Part shown: in pieces, positions 32,802 through 43,079 of the stretch
How positions within the stretch are numbered: position 1 is the first letter of the stretch
Layout of the letters: each line of letters begins with the position of its first letter
DNA from: Bacillus sp. AFS059628
Lineage (GTDB): Bacteria; Bacillota; Bacilli; Bacillales; Bacillaceae_G
Length of the DNA stretch: 43,412 nucleotides
Direction: 5' to 3'
Assembly (NCBI RefSeq): GCF_002571225.1
Contig: NZ_NVEC01000058.1
Span: 1-43,412, forward strand
Program-made: the position numbers and the translations under genes
The notes under the pieces: generated by a model
The model's database searches: none
What the model saw: only the letters and a program-made list of their open reading frames with translations
What the model was told of the DNA's origin: nothing

Positions 32802-34919
32802 ATGAAGAAAGTAAAGTGGACTTTATTAGGTGGGTTAGCAACGCTACTATTAGCGATTGTTCTTTATAAACTTATTGTGTTAGCTGGTGGCTATATGATG
32901 GATGAAAAGCAGCTCGTTTTCCACTCTTCATCACGTATCGTTGACCAGAAAGGGAAAGAAATTACGAAATTATATGTAGAAAATAGAGATCTCGTACCAA
33001 TCGAACAAATTCCAAAATACGTGCAGCAGGCGTTTGTTGCGGTAGAGGATTCTCGTTTTTATGAGCATCAAGGAATTGATTACCCGTCTATATTCCGTGC
33101 TCTTTATAAAGATACGTTAGCTGGAGATAAGGTTGAAGGCGGTAGTACGATTACGCAGCAACTTGCTAAAAACGTCTTTTTAACTCGTGAAAAAACAGTT
33201 ACGCGCAAGTTGAAGGAAGTCGCAATTTCTCTTCAATTAGAGCAAAAATATACGAAGCAACAAATTCTTGAAATGTATATGAATCATATTTATTTTGGTC
33301 ATGGGGCTTACGGTATTCAAGCAGCAGCAAAGTTGTATTTTAATAAAAATGTAGAGGATTTAACAGTAGAAGAGGGCGCAATGCTTGCAGGTCTTCCGAA
33401 GTCGCCAAACGGATATTCACCGTATTTTTCACCAGAGAAAAGTAAAGAGCGCCGTGATCTCGTATTGTCACTTATGCATAAACAAGGCTATTTGACTGCT
33501 GAAGATAGTGTGCGTTATCAAGGTAAGACAATTGCTTTATATAAAAACTTGGACGAAAATGAACTCGCATATATGCCGTATATTGATATGGTCATAGATG
33601 AAGCCGCACGTTTATACGGATTGTCTCATCAAGAAGTCCTTCGCGGAGGATATACGTTTGTCGTACCGATGGATGAAAAGATTCAAAAGGTAGCGTATAA
33701 CCAGTTTCAAGATGAAAAAAATTTCCCTGGTAAAGAAGAGGGGGCGCAAGGTGCATTTTTATTAATGGATAATCGTACAGGCGGAATTAAAGCCGCGATT
33801 GGCGGAAGAAAGTACGTCCCGAGAGGATTTAATCGTGTTTTCGCAAAAAGACAACCAGGTTCTGTTCTAAAACCACTTATCGTTTATGCGCCAGCACTCG
33901 AAACGAAAAAGTATAATCCATATTCTTTATTAACGAATGAAAGACATTCTTTTGAAGGGTATGAACCTCGAAATTACAATCATGAGTATTCGAAAGAAAT
34001 GACGATGTACGATGCGATTTTAGAGTCAGCAAACGTACCTGCAGTTTCTTTATTAAATGAATTAGGGGTTGAAGAAGGAAAGCAATATTTAGAGAAAGGT
34101 AATGTTCATATTGCTGATGCTGGTTTAAGTACAGCGCTGGGCGGATTGAAAAACGGTGTTTCCCCATTTGATCTTGTGAAAATGTATCGTGCATTTTTAG
34201 CAAATGGTGATATTATTGAGCCGCACGTTATTGATAAAGTGTTAAATAGACACGGCGCAGTCATTGGAGAATCGCCAAAAGTAGAAACGAAAATTTTCTC
34301 GAAACAAACGGCTTGGTATATGACGAAAATGTTAGAAGGAGTTGTGAAAGAAGGGACAGCGAGAGCCGGTGTATATAATGGGGCGTTAGCTGGGAAAACA
34401 GGTACAACTTCCTTACCAAATGACGATAATGGAGCGAGAGATATGTGGTTCGTTGGCTATACACCAAATCTAGTAGGCGCTGTTTGGCTTGGTTATGACC
34501 GTACGGATCAAGAGCATCAGCTGCAAGGAGAAAGTGCATCAGCAACGAAATTGTTTAAGAAAATTTTAACGAAGGCAAATGTAGAACAAAAAGAGCAGTT
34601 TAGGAAGCCAGAAGGTGTGGAAACAATCGGTGCTCCGATTCGTCTGCGCAAAATTGAAGATGTGAAAATGAAATTAGCGTTTAGCCCTTTCGGTTTATTT
34701 AAAGCGAAACTAAGCTGGACACCACTTCCTGATGATAGGATTATGTATCGTATTTATAGAGTGGAAAACGGAGTCCATACGCATGTAGGCACTGTAAATG
34801 GTGCCGGAGAATATGAAGAAAAGTTCGTGAACATCTTTTCAAAACCGAGCTTTTATGTTGTGCCATATAACAAACAAACGAATCGCGAGGGAGAAAAGTC
34901 AAAAGTAGCTAAACCATAG
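32802..34919 (+). CDS. pbpF: Bifunctional class A penicillin-binding protein (PBP2C, PbpF)
   Basis: The 705-residue protein has one N-terminal membrane anchor. The glycosyltransferase domain carries the catalytic Glu82 in VEDSRFYEHQG and GGSTITQQLAKN at 113-124. The transpeptidase domain has SVLK (354-357), SAN (409-411) and KTG (532-534). A short C-terminal beta domain follows. It polymerises and cross-links peptidoglycan; in B. subtilis PbpF acts mainly in spore formation and lies between yhgC and hemE, as here. ATG is preceded by a modest AAGGCCGG. Confidence 0.93.
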   Translation: MKKVKWTLLGGLATLLLAIVLYKLIVLAGGYMMDEKQLVFHSSSRIVDQKGKEITKLYVENRDLVPIEQIPKYVQQAFVAVEDSRFYEHQGIDYPSIFRALYKDTLAGDKVEGGSTITQQLAKNVFLTREKTVTRKLKEVAISLQLEQKYTKQQILEMYMNHIYFGHGAYGIQAAAKLYFNKNVEDLTVEEGAMLAGLPKSPNGYSPYFSPEKSKERRDLVLSLMHKQGYLTAEDSVRYQGKTIALYKNLDENELAYMPYIDMVIDEAARLYGLSHQEVLRGGYTFVVPMDEKIQKVAYNQFQDEKNFPGKEEGAQGAFLLMDNRTGGIKAAIGGRKYVPRGFNRVFAKRQPGSVLKPLIVYAPALETKKYNPYSLLTNERHSFEGYEPRNYNHEYSKEMTMYDAILESANVPAVSLLNELGVEEGKQYLEKGNVHIADAGLSTALGGLKNGVSPFDLVKMYRAFLANGDIIEPHVIDKVLNRHGAVIGESPKVETKIFSKQTAWYMTKMLEGVVKEGTARAGVYNGALAGKTGTTSLPNDDNGARDMWFVGYTPNLVGAVWLGYDRTDQEHQLQGESASATKLFKKILTKANVEQKEQFRKPEGVETIGAPIRLRKIEDVKMKLAFSPFGLFKAKLSWTPLPDDRIMYRIYRVENGVHTHVGTVNGAGEYEEKFVNIFSKPSFYVVPYNKQTNREGEKSKVAKP

Positions 34920-34929
34920 TTTTTCTCTG

Positions 34930-34938
34930 TGTTATAAT
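34930..34938 (+). promoter_or_regulatory. Extended -10 element upstream of hemE
   Basis: TGTTATAAT (34930-34938) is a perfect extended -10 with no clear -35. TTGTGT with TACATA 17 bases on (near 34977-35005) is another candidate. Either could start the hemEHY operon. Confidence 0.45.
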
Positions 34939-35096
34939 AAGAATGTTGTGAAAATAGTAAGCGTTTTTAAGAATGTTTGTGTCAATTTAATGAACAACGT
35001 ACATAATATTATGCATTTTGTTTTTACAAGCTGTATAGTAAAAAAAGATAAATATCGAACGTATTCGAAGCATTGGTAAGGAAGGGAGCAAGGGTC

Positions 35097-36143
35097 TTGG
35101 TAAGAACTATAAATGAGACATTTTTAAAAGCATGTAGGGGGGAACGTACTGATTATGTACCAGCATGGTATATGCGTCAGGCAGGTCGTTCGCAGCCGGA
35201 ATATAGAAAGATAAAAGAAAAGTATTCTTTATTTGAAATTACACACAATCCAGAGTTGTGTGCTTACGTGACAAAGCTGCCTGTTGATCAATATAACGTA
35301 GACGCCGCAATTCTGTATAAAGATATTATGTCACCACTACCTGCAATTGGTGTGGATGTAGAAATTAAATCGGGTATTGGCCCAGTTATTGATAATCCAA
35401 TCCGTTCTTTACAAGACGTAGAAAAACTAGGGGAAATCAATCCAGAAGATGATGTACCGTACATATTAGATACGATTCGTTTATTAACGACAGAAATGCT
35501 AGACGTACCGTTAATCGGTTTTTCAGGAGCTCCATTTACATTAGCGAGCTATATGATTGAAGGCGGTCCATCTCGTAACTACCATAATACGAAAGCGTTC
35601 ATGTATGCAGAGCCGAAAGCTTGGTTCGCATTAATGGATAAGTTAGCAGATATGGTTATTACATATTTAAAAGCGCAAATTAACGCAGGAGCAAAAGCAG
35701 TTCAAATTTTCGATTCTTGGGTTGGAACAGTAAATGTAGCAGATTACCGCGTATTTATTAAACCAGCAATGGAGCGTATTTTTGCAGAAGTTCGTACGAT
35801 GGGTGTACCGATGATTATGCACGGCGTAGGAGCTGCACACTTAGTAAATGAATGGCACGACTTACCGCTTGATGTAGTAGGCTTAGATTGGCGCTTACCG
35901 ATCGAAGAGGCACGCACGCGTGGTGTTCATAAGGCGGTCCAAGGTAATATGGATCCTTCATTCTTACTTGCGCCATGGTCTGTTATTGAAGAACATGTAA
36001 AAGGTATTTTAGATCAAGGGATGAAACAGCCAGGTTATATCTTTAACTTAGGACACGGTGTATTCCCGGAAGTAAATCCAGATACATTAAAACGTTTAAC
36101 TACATTTATTCATGAATACTCTAAAGGGCAGTTAGCGAAGTAA
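35097..36143 (+). CDS. hemE: Uroporphyrinogen decarboxylase
   Basis: The 348-residue enzyme converts uroporphyrinogen III to coproporphyrinogen III. The signature [17 protein letters not shown] near the start and [18 protein letters not shown] in the middle are diagnostic; [14 protein letters not shown] marks the C-terminal part. TTG at 35097 is chosen because it gives the usual MVRTINETF start and lies 8 bases after GGGAG; an ATG frame 24 bases upstream has a poorer site. It is the first gene of hemE-hemH-hemY, with 14-19 base gaps. Confidence 0.95.
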   Translation: MVRTINETFLKACRGERTDYVPAWYMRQAGRSQPEYRKIKEKYSLFEITHNPELCAYVTKLPVDQYNVDAAILYKDIMSPLPAIGVDVEIKSGIGPVIDNPIRSLQDVEKLGEINPEDDVPYILDTIRLLTTEMLDVPLIGFSGAPFTLASYMIEGGPSRNYHNTKAFMYAEPKAWFALMDKLADMVITYLKAQINAGAKAVQIFDSWVGTVNVADYRVFIKPAMERIFAEVRTMGVPMIMHGVGAAHLVNEWHDLPLDVVGLDWRLPIEEARTRGVHKAVQGNMDPSFLLAPWSVIEEHVKGILDQGMKQPGYIFNLGHGVFPEVNPDTLKRLTTFIHEYSKGQLAK

Positions 36144-36157
36144 AGGAGCATTGCTGT

Positions 36158-37093
36158 ATGAAAAAGAAAATTGGTTTGCTTGTAATGGCATATGGAACGC
36201 CATATAAAGAAGAAGATATTGAACGTTACTATACACATATTCGTAGAGGAAGAAAGCCAACTCCTGAAATGCTGGAAGATTTAACAGAGCGTTACCGTGC
36301 AATTGGTGGTATTTCTCCTTTAGCTACTATTACATTAGAGCAAGCTAAAAAATTAGAACAGCGTTTAAATGAAGTACAAGATGAAGTCGAGTACCATATG
36401 TATCTTGGCTTAAAACATATTGAACCGTTTATTGAAGACGCGGTGAAAGATATGCATAACGATGGTATACAAGATGCAATCGCACTTGTTCTTGCGCCGC
36501 ACTATTCTACATTTAGCGTGAAATCATACGTTGGACGAGCACAAGAAGAAGCTGAGAAACTTGGAAACTTAACAATTCACGGTATTGATAGCTGGTATAA
36601 AGAACCGAAATTCATCCAGTACTGGGTTGATGCAGTGAAAGGTATATATAATAGTATGTCAGACGCAGAGCGTGAAAAAGCAGTATTAATCGTATCTGCA
36701 CATAGCTTACCAGAAAAAATTATTGCAATGGGCGATCCATACCCAGATCAATTAAATGAAACAGCTGACTATATTGCAAGAGGTGCTGAAGTAGCAAACT
36801 ATGCAGTAGGTTGGCAAAGTGCAGGAAACACACCAGATCCTTGGATTGGTCCAGATGTACAAGATTTAACGAGAGAATTAAATGAAAAGTACGGTTATAC
36901 TTCATTCGTATACGCACCAGTTGGATTTGTTGCAGAACATTTAGAAGTTTTATATGACAACGACTTTGAGTGCAAAGTTGTAACAGATGAAATTGGCGCG
37001 AAATATTATCGTCCAGAAATGCCAAATGCATCAGACGCATTTATTGACTCTTTAACAGATGTTGTATTAAAGAAAAAAGAATCTGTATTGTAA
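36158..37093 (+). CDS. hemH: Coproporphyrin ferrochelatase (CpfC, HemH)
   Basis: The 311-residue protein inserts iron into coproporphyrin III in the Gram-positive branch of heme synthesis. The catalytic His182 in VSAHSLPEK and Glu263 in [11 protein letters not shown] correspond to His183 and Glu264 of the B. subtilis enzyme. MAYGTP near the start and [18 protein letters not shown] are further ferrochelatase marks. ATG is preceded by AAAGGAGCA. B. cereus-group genomes usually have a second ferrochelatase elsewhere. Confidence 0.95.
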   Translation: MKKKIGLLVMAYGTPYKEEDIERYYTHIRRGRKPTPEMLEDLTERYRAIGGISPLATITLEQAKKLEQRLNEVQDEVEYHMYLGLKHIEPFIEDAVKDMHNDGIQDAIALVLAPHYSTFSVKSYVGRAQEEAEKLGNLTIHGIDSWYKEPKFIQYWVDAVKGIYNSMSDAEREKAVLIVSAHSLPEKIIAMGDPYPDQLNETADYIARGAEVANYAVGWQSAGNTPDPWIGPDVQDLTRELNEKYGYTSFVYAPVGFVAEHLEVLYDNDFECKVVTDEIGAKYYRPEMPNASDAFIDSLTDVVLKKKESVL

Positions 37094-37112
37094 GAAGAAA
37101 GGGGGAGCCTGC

Positions 37113-38534
37113 TTGAGGAAAAAAGTTGTAATTATCGGCGGTGGCATCACAGGATTAACAACAATGTATAACTTACAAAGAGATATTCATGACAAGAACT
37201 TGCCGATTGATACATTACTGATAGAAGCATCGGGTAAACTTGGCGGGAAAATTCAAACCGTTCGAAAAGATGGATTTACAATTGAACGCGGCCCGGATTC
37301 TTTCTTAGCACGAAAAGAAAGTGCAGCTAGATTAGTGAAAGAATTAGGTCTTGGCGATGAACTTGTAAAGAATCAGGCCGGTCAATCATTTATCCTCGTA
37401 AACAATCGGTTACATAAAATGCCGAGCGGATCAATGATGGGAATTCCAACGCAAATTACGCCGTTTCTATTTTCCGGGCTATTCTCCCCAATTGGTAAAC
37501 TAAGAGCTGGTTTTGATCTATTAATGCCGAGATCCAAGCCAGTATCTGACCAATCACTCGGGCATTTTTTCAGGCATCGCCTCGGCAACGAAGTGGTTGA
37601 AAATTTAATCGAACCATTACTATCGGGTATTTATGCAGGAGATATTGATGAAATGAGCTTAATGTCAACATTTCCGCAAATGTATCAAATTGAGCAGAAA
37701 CATCGCAGTATTTCACTCGGCATGCGTACGCTTGCTCCGAAAGAAGAGAAAACTGAACCGAAAAGAGGAATCTTTCAAACAGTGAAAACAGGTTTAGAAT
37801 CTATCGTAGAATCTCTTGAATCAAAGATGCATGAAGGTACGATAATAAAGGGAACTCGCATTGAAAAAGTTGCAAAACAGGGTGATGGCTATGCGATTAC
37901 TCTTAGTAACGGAAAAGAAATAGAAGCGGACGCGGTCGTAGTGGCAAGCTCACATAAAGTATTGCCGTCTATGTTTGCGCAGTACAAGCAGTTTCGTTTC
38001 TTCCGCAACATTCCATCCACATCAGTTGCGAATGTGGCAATGGCTTTCCCGAAATCAGCCATTCAGCGCGATATTGATGGCACAGGGTTTGTCGTATCTC
38101 GAAATAGTGATTACACAATTACAGCATGTACGTGGACACATAAAAAATGGCCACATACAACGCCAGAAGGAAAAATGCTACTTCGTTGTTACGTTGGACG
38201 ACCTGGTGATGAAGCAGTTGTAGAACAAACAGAAGAGGAACTCGTGGAGCTTGTACTAGAAGACTTACGAAAGACGATGGATATTACAGAGGATCCAGAG
38301 TTTACAGTCGTAAGCCGCTGGAAAGAAGCAATGCCCCAATATACAGTAGGCCATAACGAGCGAATGAAGAAACTCACAACATTTATGGAAAAAGAGTTGC
38401 CAGGTATATACTTGGCAGGTAGTTCCTACGCTGGTTCTGGTCTTCCGGACTGTATTGATCAAGGTGAGAAAGCGGCAAAGCGTGTGCTAGCTCATTTGGA
38501 GAAAGTAATGGATACGGAATTAATCGCACAATAA
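37113..38534 (+). CDS. hemY: Coproporphyrinogen III oxidase (CgoX, HemY)
   Basis: The 473-residue FAD enzyme oxidises coproporphyrinogen III to coproporphyrin III. The dinucleotide fold is at the N-terminus (VVIIGGGITGLTTMYNLQ), followed by KLGGKIQTVRKDGFTIERGP. The C-terminal FAD segment is GIYLAGSSYAGSGLPDCI. The start is TTG at 37113 behind AAGGGGGAG. It ends the hemEHY operon. The last enzyme of this pathway branch, ChdC/HemQ, is not in the window. Confidence 0.94.
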   Translation: MRKKVVIIGGGITGLTTMYNLQRDIHDKNLPIDTLLIEASGKLGGKIQTVRKDGFTIERGPDSFLARKESAARLVKELGLGDELVKNQAGQSFILVNNRLHKMPSGSMMGIPTQITPFLFSGLFSPIGKLRAGFDLLMPRSKPVSDQSLGHFFRHRLGNEVVENLIEPLLSGIYAGDIDEMSLMSTFPQMYQIEQKHRSISLGMRTLAPKEEKTEPKRGIFQTVKTGLESIVESLESKMHEGTIIKGTRIEKVAKQGDGYAITLSNGKEIEADAVVVASSHKVLPSMFAQYKQFRFFRNIPSTSVANVAMAFPKSAIQRDIDGTGFVVSRNSDYTITACTWTHKKWPHTTPEGKMLLRCYVGRPGDEAVVEQTEEELVELVLEDLRKTMDITEDPEFTVVSRWKEAMPQYTVGHNERMKKLTTFMEKELPGIYLAGSSYAGSGLPDCIDQGEKAAKRVLAHLEKVMDTELIAQ

Positions 38535-38538
38535 AGTG

Positions 38539-38567
38539 AAACGCCTTCAATCACATTGAAGGCGTTT
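38539..38567. terminator. Bidirectional terminator after hemY
   Basis: AAACGCCTTCAAT (38539-38551) pairs with ATTGAAGGCGTTT (38555-38567). It serves hemY and the convergent gene at 38574. Confidence 0.9.
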
Positions 38568-38573
38568 TGTTAC

Positions 38574-39926
38574 TTATTCACCAATAAACATATATAAGTT
38601 ATTTGGCTTTATAACGGCATCTCCTGCATAAATAACCCATTCTGTTAAGTTATCAAAATCTAAATGATAACTATTTCCTTTACTCATATCTTCTATAAAA
38701 TATGGTTCGTTAATGAGTATCCCTTGAATGAAGTCTTCCGTAATGTTTTGCATTTCAAACCACATATGTTCACTTTTTCCCTCTTCGTAGGAGACACCAA
38801 ACTTAGCGAGGAAACGAAAATCTTCATTTGATTGTTCAATGTGAAAAATGTTGCTGAAATACCCGAAAGTATTCTTTGCATTATAAGCCATACGATCGGT
38901 TTCACTATTTGTTTTATAGAACATAAGCCCTGAAGCTTCCTCATGTTCTTTGAAAAAGCTTTCGATACATTCTTCTGAAGTATTGAATTGGAATAAGAGA
39001 ACGGATGGAGATTGATGGTATTCATCTCGATCATCCATACCTCCTAAGAATGTGTCTTGTGCATCAATTGGCTGTAGCTTTACTTCTTCATCCTCGATTG
39101 AAGATAATTGATCTATACTCGTTTTATGCCCAATATAAGATAATCCTTTTTCCCACGGAACAGCTACTGTATGTATAGAGCCTTGCTGACTATGCGCGAT
39201 AACGATAGGCTCATTCATAGGGACTTGTCCATTCTCAACGGCATTATTCGCAAATGTTTGAAAGAGGTCACCAATGCCGTAATAGGAAGAAATGCGATTT
39301 GGAATAATTAATTCTATTTCTGTTACGCCTGCTCTTAAAAGGCCATGTGTATGAAACCAATATTGCGTAGGCTCACCTTCTTTATCGTCCTCATAAACAG
39401 AATGAATAACGTATAAGTCAGGAATGTCAGGTAATAATTCATTTTCAACGTGATATTCAATATAGCTTCTAGATATTACTTTCATTGCGGCACTTGAATC
39501 AATCACAAATAATAAATCTGGGGCGAGGTTCCATAAAAACTGTAACTGCTGGAAAAAGCAGCCCAGCACATCGCCTACAAATAGCGTACGAGTAAAAATT
39601 TCAGTGCCATAAGCAGCATCTTCAAAATGACGATCTACAATTGTAGCATCTTGTCTATTGTACATTTTATATTCTTCTGGGTCATTCGCTTCATCAATAT
39701 GTAGCTCATACGGTATGATTGTTTCATCCATATGTAACTCAACAATAAGACTTATCTCATCACTATAAACAATTTTTAATTCATCAACTTTAGTAGAGAT
39801 AGTTTCTAGCCGCTGTTTTAACTGCTCAATTGTAATTCTAGTAGGTATAACGGCAATCATATCTGAAAAATGACGTTCTAATGTTCCATTCATAGCTGCG
39901 CGGTATGTTTCTGTTTGCACTTCCAT
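38574..39926 (-). CDS. DUF4026/DUF2314-like protein of unknown function
   Basis: The 450-residue soluble protein has an N-terminal part of DUF4026 type (ISTKVDELKIVYSDEISLIV, FVGDVLGCFFQQLQFLW). Its C-terminal part resembles DUF2314: EHMWFEMQNITEDFIQGIL, INEPYFIEDMSKGNSYHLDF, LTEWVIY. DUF2314-type domains occur in proteins around immunity and polymorphic toxin loci, but no activity is established here. The start at 39926 is set by AGGAGTG; an ATG 18 bases upstream overlaps that site. Transcription ends at the hemY-facing terminator. Confidence 0.75.
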   Translation of the reverse strand: MEVQTETYRAAMNGTLERHFSDMIAVIPTRITIEQLKQRLETISTKVDELKIVYSDEISLIVELHMDETIIPYELHIDEANDPEEYKMYNRQDATIVDRHFEDAAYGTEIFTRTLFVGDVLGCFFQQLQFLWNLAPDLLFVIDSSAAMKVISRSYIEYHVENELLPDIPDLYVIHSVYEDDKEGEPTQYWFHTHGLLRAGVTEIELIIPNRISSYYGIGDLFQTFANNAVENGQVPMNEPIVIAHSQQGSIHTVAVPWEKGLSYIGHKTSIDQLSSIEDEEVKLQPIDAQDTFLGGMDDRDEYHQSPSVLLFQFNTSEECIESFFKEHEEASGLMFYKTNSETDRMAYNAKNTFGYFSNIFHIEQSNEDFRFLAKFGVSYEEGKSEHMWFEMQNITEDFIQGILINEPYFIEDMSKGNSYHLDFDNLTEWVIYAGDAVIKPNNLYMFIGE

Positions 39927-40021
39927 CCAATCACTCCTATTCAAATGAATCCATTTTACATGCCAATGAACTTTCGATATTTTCTGTTTTCTCTCTCTCT
40001 AACATTATAGAGTGCATTCGT

Positions 40022-40066
40022 ACAAGCTTTCAAATTATTATTTTGTATTATAGTTTGAAAGCTTGT
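40022..40066. repeat. Perfect 13-base inverted repeat upstream of the nuclease gene
   Basis: ACAAGCTTTCAAA (40022-40034) and TTTGAAAGCTTGT (40054-40066) are separated by 19 bases. No T-run follows, so it is not a terminator. It lies between divergent genes and may be an operator or RNA hairpin. A TGATATGAT extended -10 for the nuclease gene lies near 40124-40132. Confidence 0.55.
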
Positions 40067-40169
40067 AAATTAAATAAATTTTTTGTAAAACTTGTCGAAA
40101 TATCATTCTATATAACGAATCATTTGATATGATAGACATGCTGAGAAAATATGAAATAGAGAGAGGAAA

Positions 40170-42536
40170 ATGGCTGTGAAGAAATTGTTAAGTGTCTTTT
40201 TATCATTCATACTATTGCTTTCATTTACTGGAACTTTAGTACAAGCAGAAGAAACTACTTCTATGTCAGTAGAAAAAGCAATTCAAGTATTTAAGCAGCA
40301 AGGGAAAACAAAGGGGATAGTAGAAGGATACATTGTTGGGTATACGCAAAGTCCTTCTAAATACACGAAAGATCCAGCAAAGTTTGATGATACAAACGTA
40401 GCAATTGCGGATTCGCCAAATGAAACGAATCCAGACAAAATTATGCCTGTGCAGTTGCCAAAAGGCGATGTGAGAGCGGCAGTAAACGTGAAAGATCATC
40501 CTGAAAATATCGGGAAGAAAGTTAGTTTAACAGGGACGCTTGAATTATATTTTAGTAGCCCAGGTTTAAAATCGGTAATAGCTCATAAGTTTCAAGGGGA
40601 AGGACAAAACCGTGTTAGCGAAGTAGTAGCTTCACCTAGTGGCGGAGAAGTTGCGAAGGGTACAGCGGTAACATTAACAACGAATACAGAAGGAGCAGCA
40701 ATCTACTATACGTTAGATGGCTCTAACCCTACAAATAAAAGTGTTCGTTATAACGGACAAATTATAGTGAATGAAAATAGTGTGATTAAAGCAATTGCAG
40801 AGAAAGAAGGGCTTACTTCTTCAGCGATTTCCACATTTTCATTTATTATCGTAAACAATGAACAGGTTCGTATTCATGATATTCAAGGAAAATCACATGT
40901 TTCACCTTACAACGGGAAGAAAGTATACAATGTGGAAGGCGTTGTAACAGCACTTGATAAAAATGGTTTTTATATAGAAGACAATCAGCCAGATAATGAT
41001 CCAGCTACTTCAGAAGGTATGTATGTATACAAAAAAGATGCGAATGTAGCAGTAGGAGATCTTATTCAAGTTGATGGAGTAGTAGAAGAATATGTTGGGC
41101 CTGGATATGCAGAAAGGTTTGACACAGACTTAACGACGACGGAAATTAAAGCGAGCCGCGTTGCTGTAATCGCAAAAGATCAAGCTTTACCAGCACCGAT
41201 TGTACTTGGAGAAAACGGTGTGAAAATTCCTGATCAAATTATCGATAATGATGCATTTGGTTTATTTGATCCAAATGAAGATGCAATCGATTTTTATGAA
41301 AGCATAGAAGGTATGCGCGTTACGATGCCAACGCCAAAAATTATTGCACCTCAGAAAAACGGGAACTTATATGTAACAGTGAAAAATGGCGGAGATAAAG
41401 TCGTAACGAAATATGGCACACCTGTATTAGATGAAAATCAATTAAACCCAGAGCGTCTTTCTGTAAAAGTACCTCGTGATTATGTAGCAAAAGTAGGAGA
41501 TACTTTCACTGGAGATATAACAGGAGTAGTCGGATATGATTACGGTTCGTTCCGCATTGCGCCAATAACGGAATTACCATCTGTAGTAGACGGCGGATTT
41601 AAGCAAGTAGGGGCAAATATTCAGCCGCGTCTTGATAAGCTAACAGTTGCTACATATAACATTGAAAACTTCTCGGCGAATAAAAAAGAAACAACAGATG
41701 AAAAAGTAAAAGCGTTAGCGTATTCTATTAAATACAATTTAAAAATGCTAGATATTATCGGTGTAGAGGAAATGCAAGATAATAACGGAACGATTAATGA
41801 CGGTACAACAGATGCTTCATTAAGTGCAAAACGTATCATTGATGCAGTGCTAGAAATTCGCGGGCCAAAGTATGAGTATGTAGAAATTGCTCCGCATAAT
41901 AATCTAGACGGGGGAGCGCCAGGAGCGAATATTCGCGTCGGTTTCTTCTACAACCCATCACGCGTGAAATTAGCTGCAGTACCGAAGTTACTTGATAAAA
42001 ATGTCGTTCGCATTGGAGACGAAAACCCATTATTTGAAAGTACACGTAAACCACTTGCAGCAGAATTTACATTCCAAGGACAAAACGTTGTCGTCGTTGC
42101 TAATCACTTAAACTCAAAACTAGGAGATGCAACGCCATTTGGAAAAGTGCAGCCGCTCGTATTAAAGAGTGAAGAAAAACGAGTTCAATTAGCACAAGAA
42201 GTAAACAATTTCGTACAAGGTATTCAGAAAAAGAATACAAATGCACCAGTTGTTGTGTTAGGGGATATGAACGATTTCGAATTCGCTAAACCATTAAAAA
42301 CATTAGAAGGAACAAACTTAAAAAATATGTTAAACACAGTGCCGAAAGAGAACCGCTACACGTACATCCATGAAGGAAATGCACAAGTGTTAGACCATAT
42401 TTTAGTAACAAACAACATCGCACCACACACAATTGTAGATCCAGTACACTTAAACTCAAACATTATGAAAGAACATGGACGTGTAAGTGACCACGACCCA
42501 GTACTTGCTCAAATTGATTTGAAGAAAGCTTCTTAA
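40170..42536 (+). CDS. Large secreted endonuclease/exonuclease/phosphatase-family nuclease
   Basis: The 788-residue protein has a signal peptide cleaved near residue 26 (TLVQA). Domains in order: a DUF6359-like OB fold (30-145, TKGIVEGYIVGYTQSPSKYT), a chitobiase-type segment (150-230, AIYYTLDGSNPTNKSVRYNG), a second OB-like part (235-480), and an EEP nuclease domain (490-788). Nuclease motifs are VATYNIENF, IGVEEMQD, ANHLNSK, LGDMNDFE and SDHDPVLAQ. These suggest an extracellular metal-dependent DNase/phosphodiesterase like YhcR. No LPXTG anchor is seen, so it is probably released. ATG follows GAGAGGAAA. Confidence 0.9.
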   Translation: MAVKKLLSVFLSFILLLSFTGTLVQAEETTSMSVEKAIQVFKQQGKTKGIVEGYIVGYTQSPSKYTKDPAKFDDTNVAIADSPNETNPDKIMPVQLPKGDVRAAVNVKDHPENIGKKVSLTGTLELYFSSPGLKSVIAHKFQGEGQNRVSEVVASPSGGEVAKGTAVTLTTNTEGAAIYYTLDGSNPTNKSVRYNGQIIVNENSVIKAIAEKEGLTSSAISTFSFIIVNNEQVRIHDIQGKSHVSPYNGKKVYNVEGVVTALDKNGFYIEDNQPDNDPATSEGMYVYKKDANVAVGDLIQVDGVVEEYVGPGYAERFDTDLTTTEIKASRVAVIAKDQALPAPIVLGENGVKIPDQIIDNDAFGLFDPNEDAIDFYESIEGMRVTMPTPKIIAPQKNGNLYVTVKNGGDKVVTKYGTPVLDENQLNPERLSVKVPRDYVAKVGDTFTGDITGVVGYDYGSFRIAPITELPSVVDGGFKQVGANIQPRLDKLTVATYNIENFSANKKETTDEKVKALAYSIKYNLKMLDIIGVEEMQDNNGTINDGTTDASLSAKRIIDAVLEIRGPKYEYVEIAPHNNLDGGAPGANIRVGFFYNPSRVKLAAVPKLLDKNVVRIGDENPLFESTRKPLAAEFTFQGQNVVVVANHLNSKLGDATPFGKVQPLVLKSEEKRVQLAQEVNNFVQGIQKKNTNAPVVVLGDMNDFEFAKPLKTLEGTNLKNMLNTVPKENRYTYIHEGNAQVLDHILVTNNIAPHTIVDPVHLNSNIMKEHGRVSDHDPVLAQIDLKKAS

Positions 42537-42545
42537 ATCGTTGTA

Positions 42546-42577
42546 AAAAACGCTTAGAAATATACTAAGCGTTTTTT
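42546..42577 (+). terminator. Terminator of the nuclease gene
   Basis: AAAAACGCTTAG (42546-42557) pairs with CTAAGCGTTTTT (42565-42576), followed by T. Confidence 0.92.
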
Positions 42578-42646
42578 ATATTATTAGGGATTTTTATGGT
42601 AAAATAGATTGAATATTCACTTTTTAATACTGAGAGGTGTAGACAT

Positions 42647-42949
42647 ATGGTAGCCCAACTAAACGGGAAATTCATCAATCAACTAGCGATTTTTTTTAGC
42701 ATACTTATAATAATTAAGTTTCTAGCTGATGTAACAGGTGTTACGCAATCGCTAGGTATGTATTATTCAGGCATGTTAAGCAAAAACATCGCTTATACAG
42801 CATTCGGTCTATCAGTGATTTTTACTATATTGGGTATTAAAAAGGAATTGAGTAAATATGCAATTATTTCGCTATGCTTGGCGATAGGAATTCAAATTAT
42901 ATATGCAGTAGTTTTTGTAGTTTTATGGATGTTGGCAGGGACACCGTAA
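42647..42949 (+). CDS. Small membrane protein, tandem copy 1
   Basis: The 100-residue protein has three membrane segments: LAIFFSILIIIKFLADVTG, AYTAFGLSVIFTILGI and LCLAIGIQIIYAVVFVVLW. I do not recognise the family. It shares GKxINQLAIFFS, FLADVTGxTQ and SKYAIISLCL with the next gene, so the two are tandem duplicates. ATG follows GAGAGGTG. A TGGTAAAAT extended -10 lies at 42597-42605. A terminator separates it from copy 2. Confidence 0.72.
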   Translation: MVAQLNGKFINQLAIFFSILIIIKFLADVTGVTQSLGMYYSGMLSKNIAYTAFGLSVIFTILGIKKELSKYAIISLCLAIGIQIIYAVVFVVLWMLAGTP

Positions 42950-42957
42950 ATTTTATA

Positions 42958-42998
42958 AATAGAAAAGCCTGTACTTACTAAAGGTTTTTCTATTTTTT
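42958..42998 (+). terminator. Terminator between the tandem membrane genes
   Basis: AATAGAAAAGCCT (42958-42970) pairs with AGGTTTTTCTATT (42982-42994) with a mismatch; T-run after. Confidence 0.75.
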
Positions 42999-43079
42999 AT
43001 TAAGTAAAATGATACCCAAACCATTTTTATAAAATTCATGGCAAAGCCAATCGAATATTTCGTCTTTAGGGAGGCGACG

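Noticed and set aside
38693-39034. Second minus-strand frame inside the DUF4026-like gene
   Set aside because: It is an overlapping frame of a gene with a good start and end; no independent signals.
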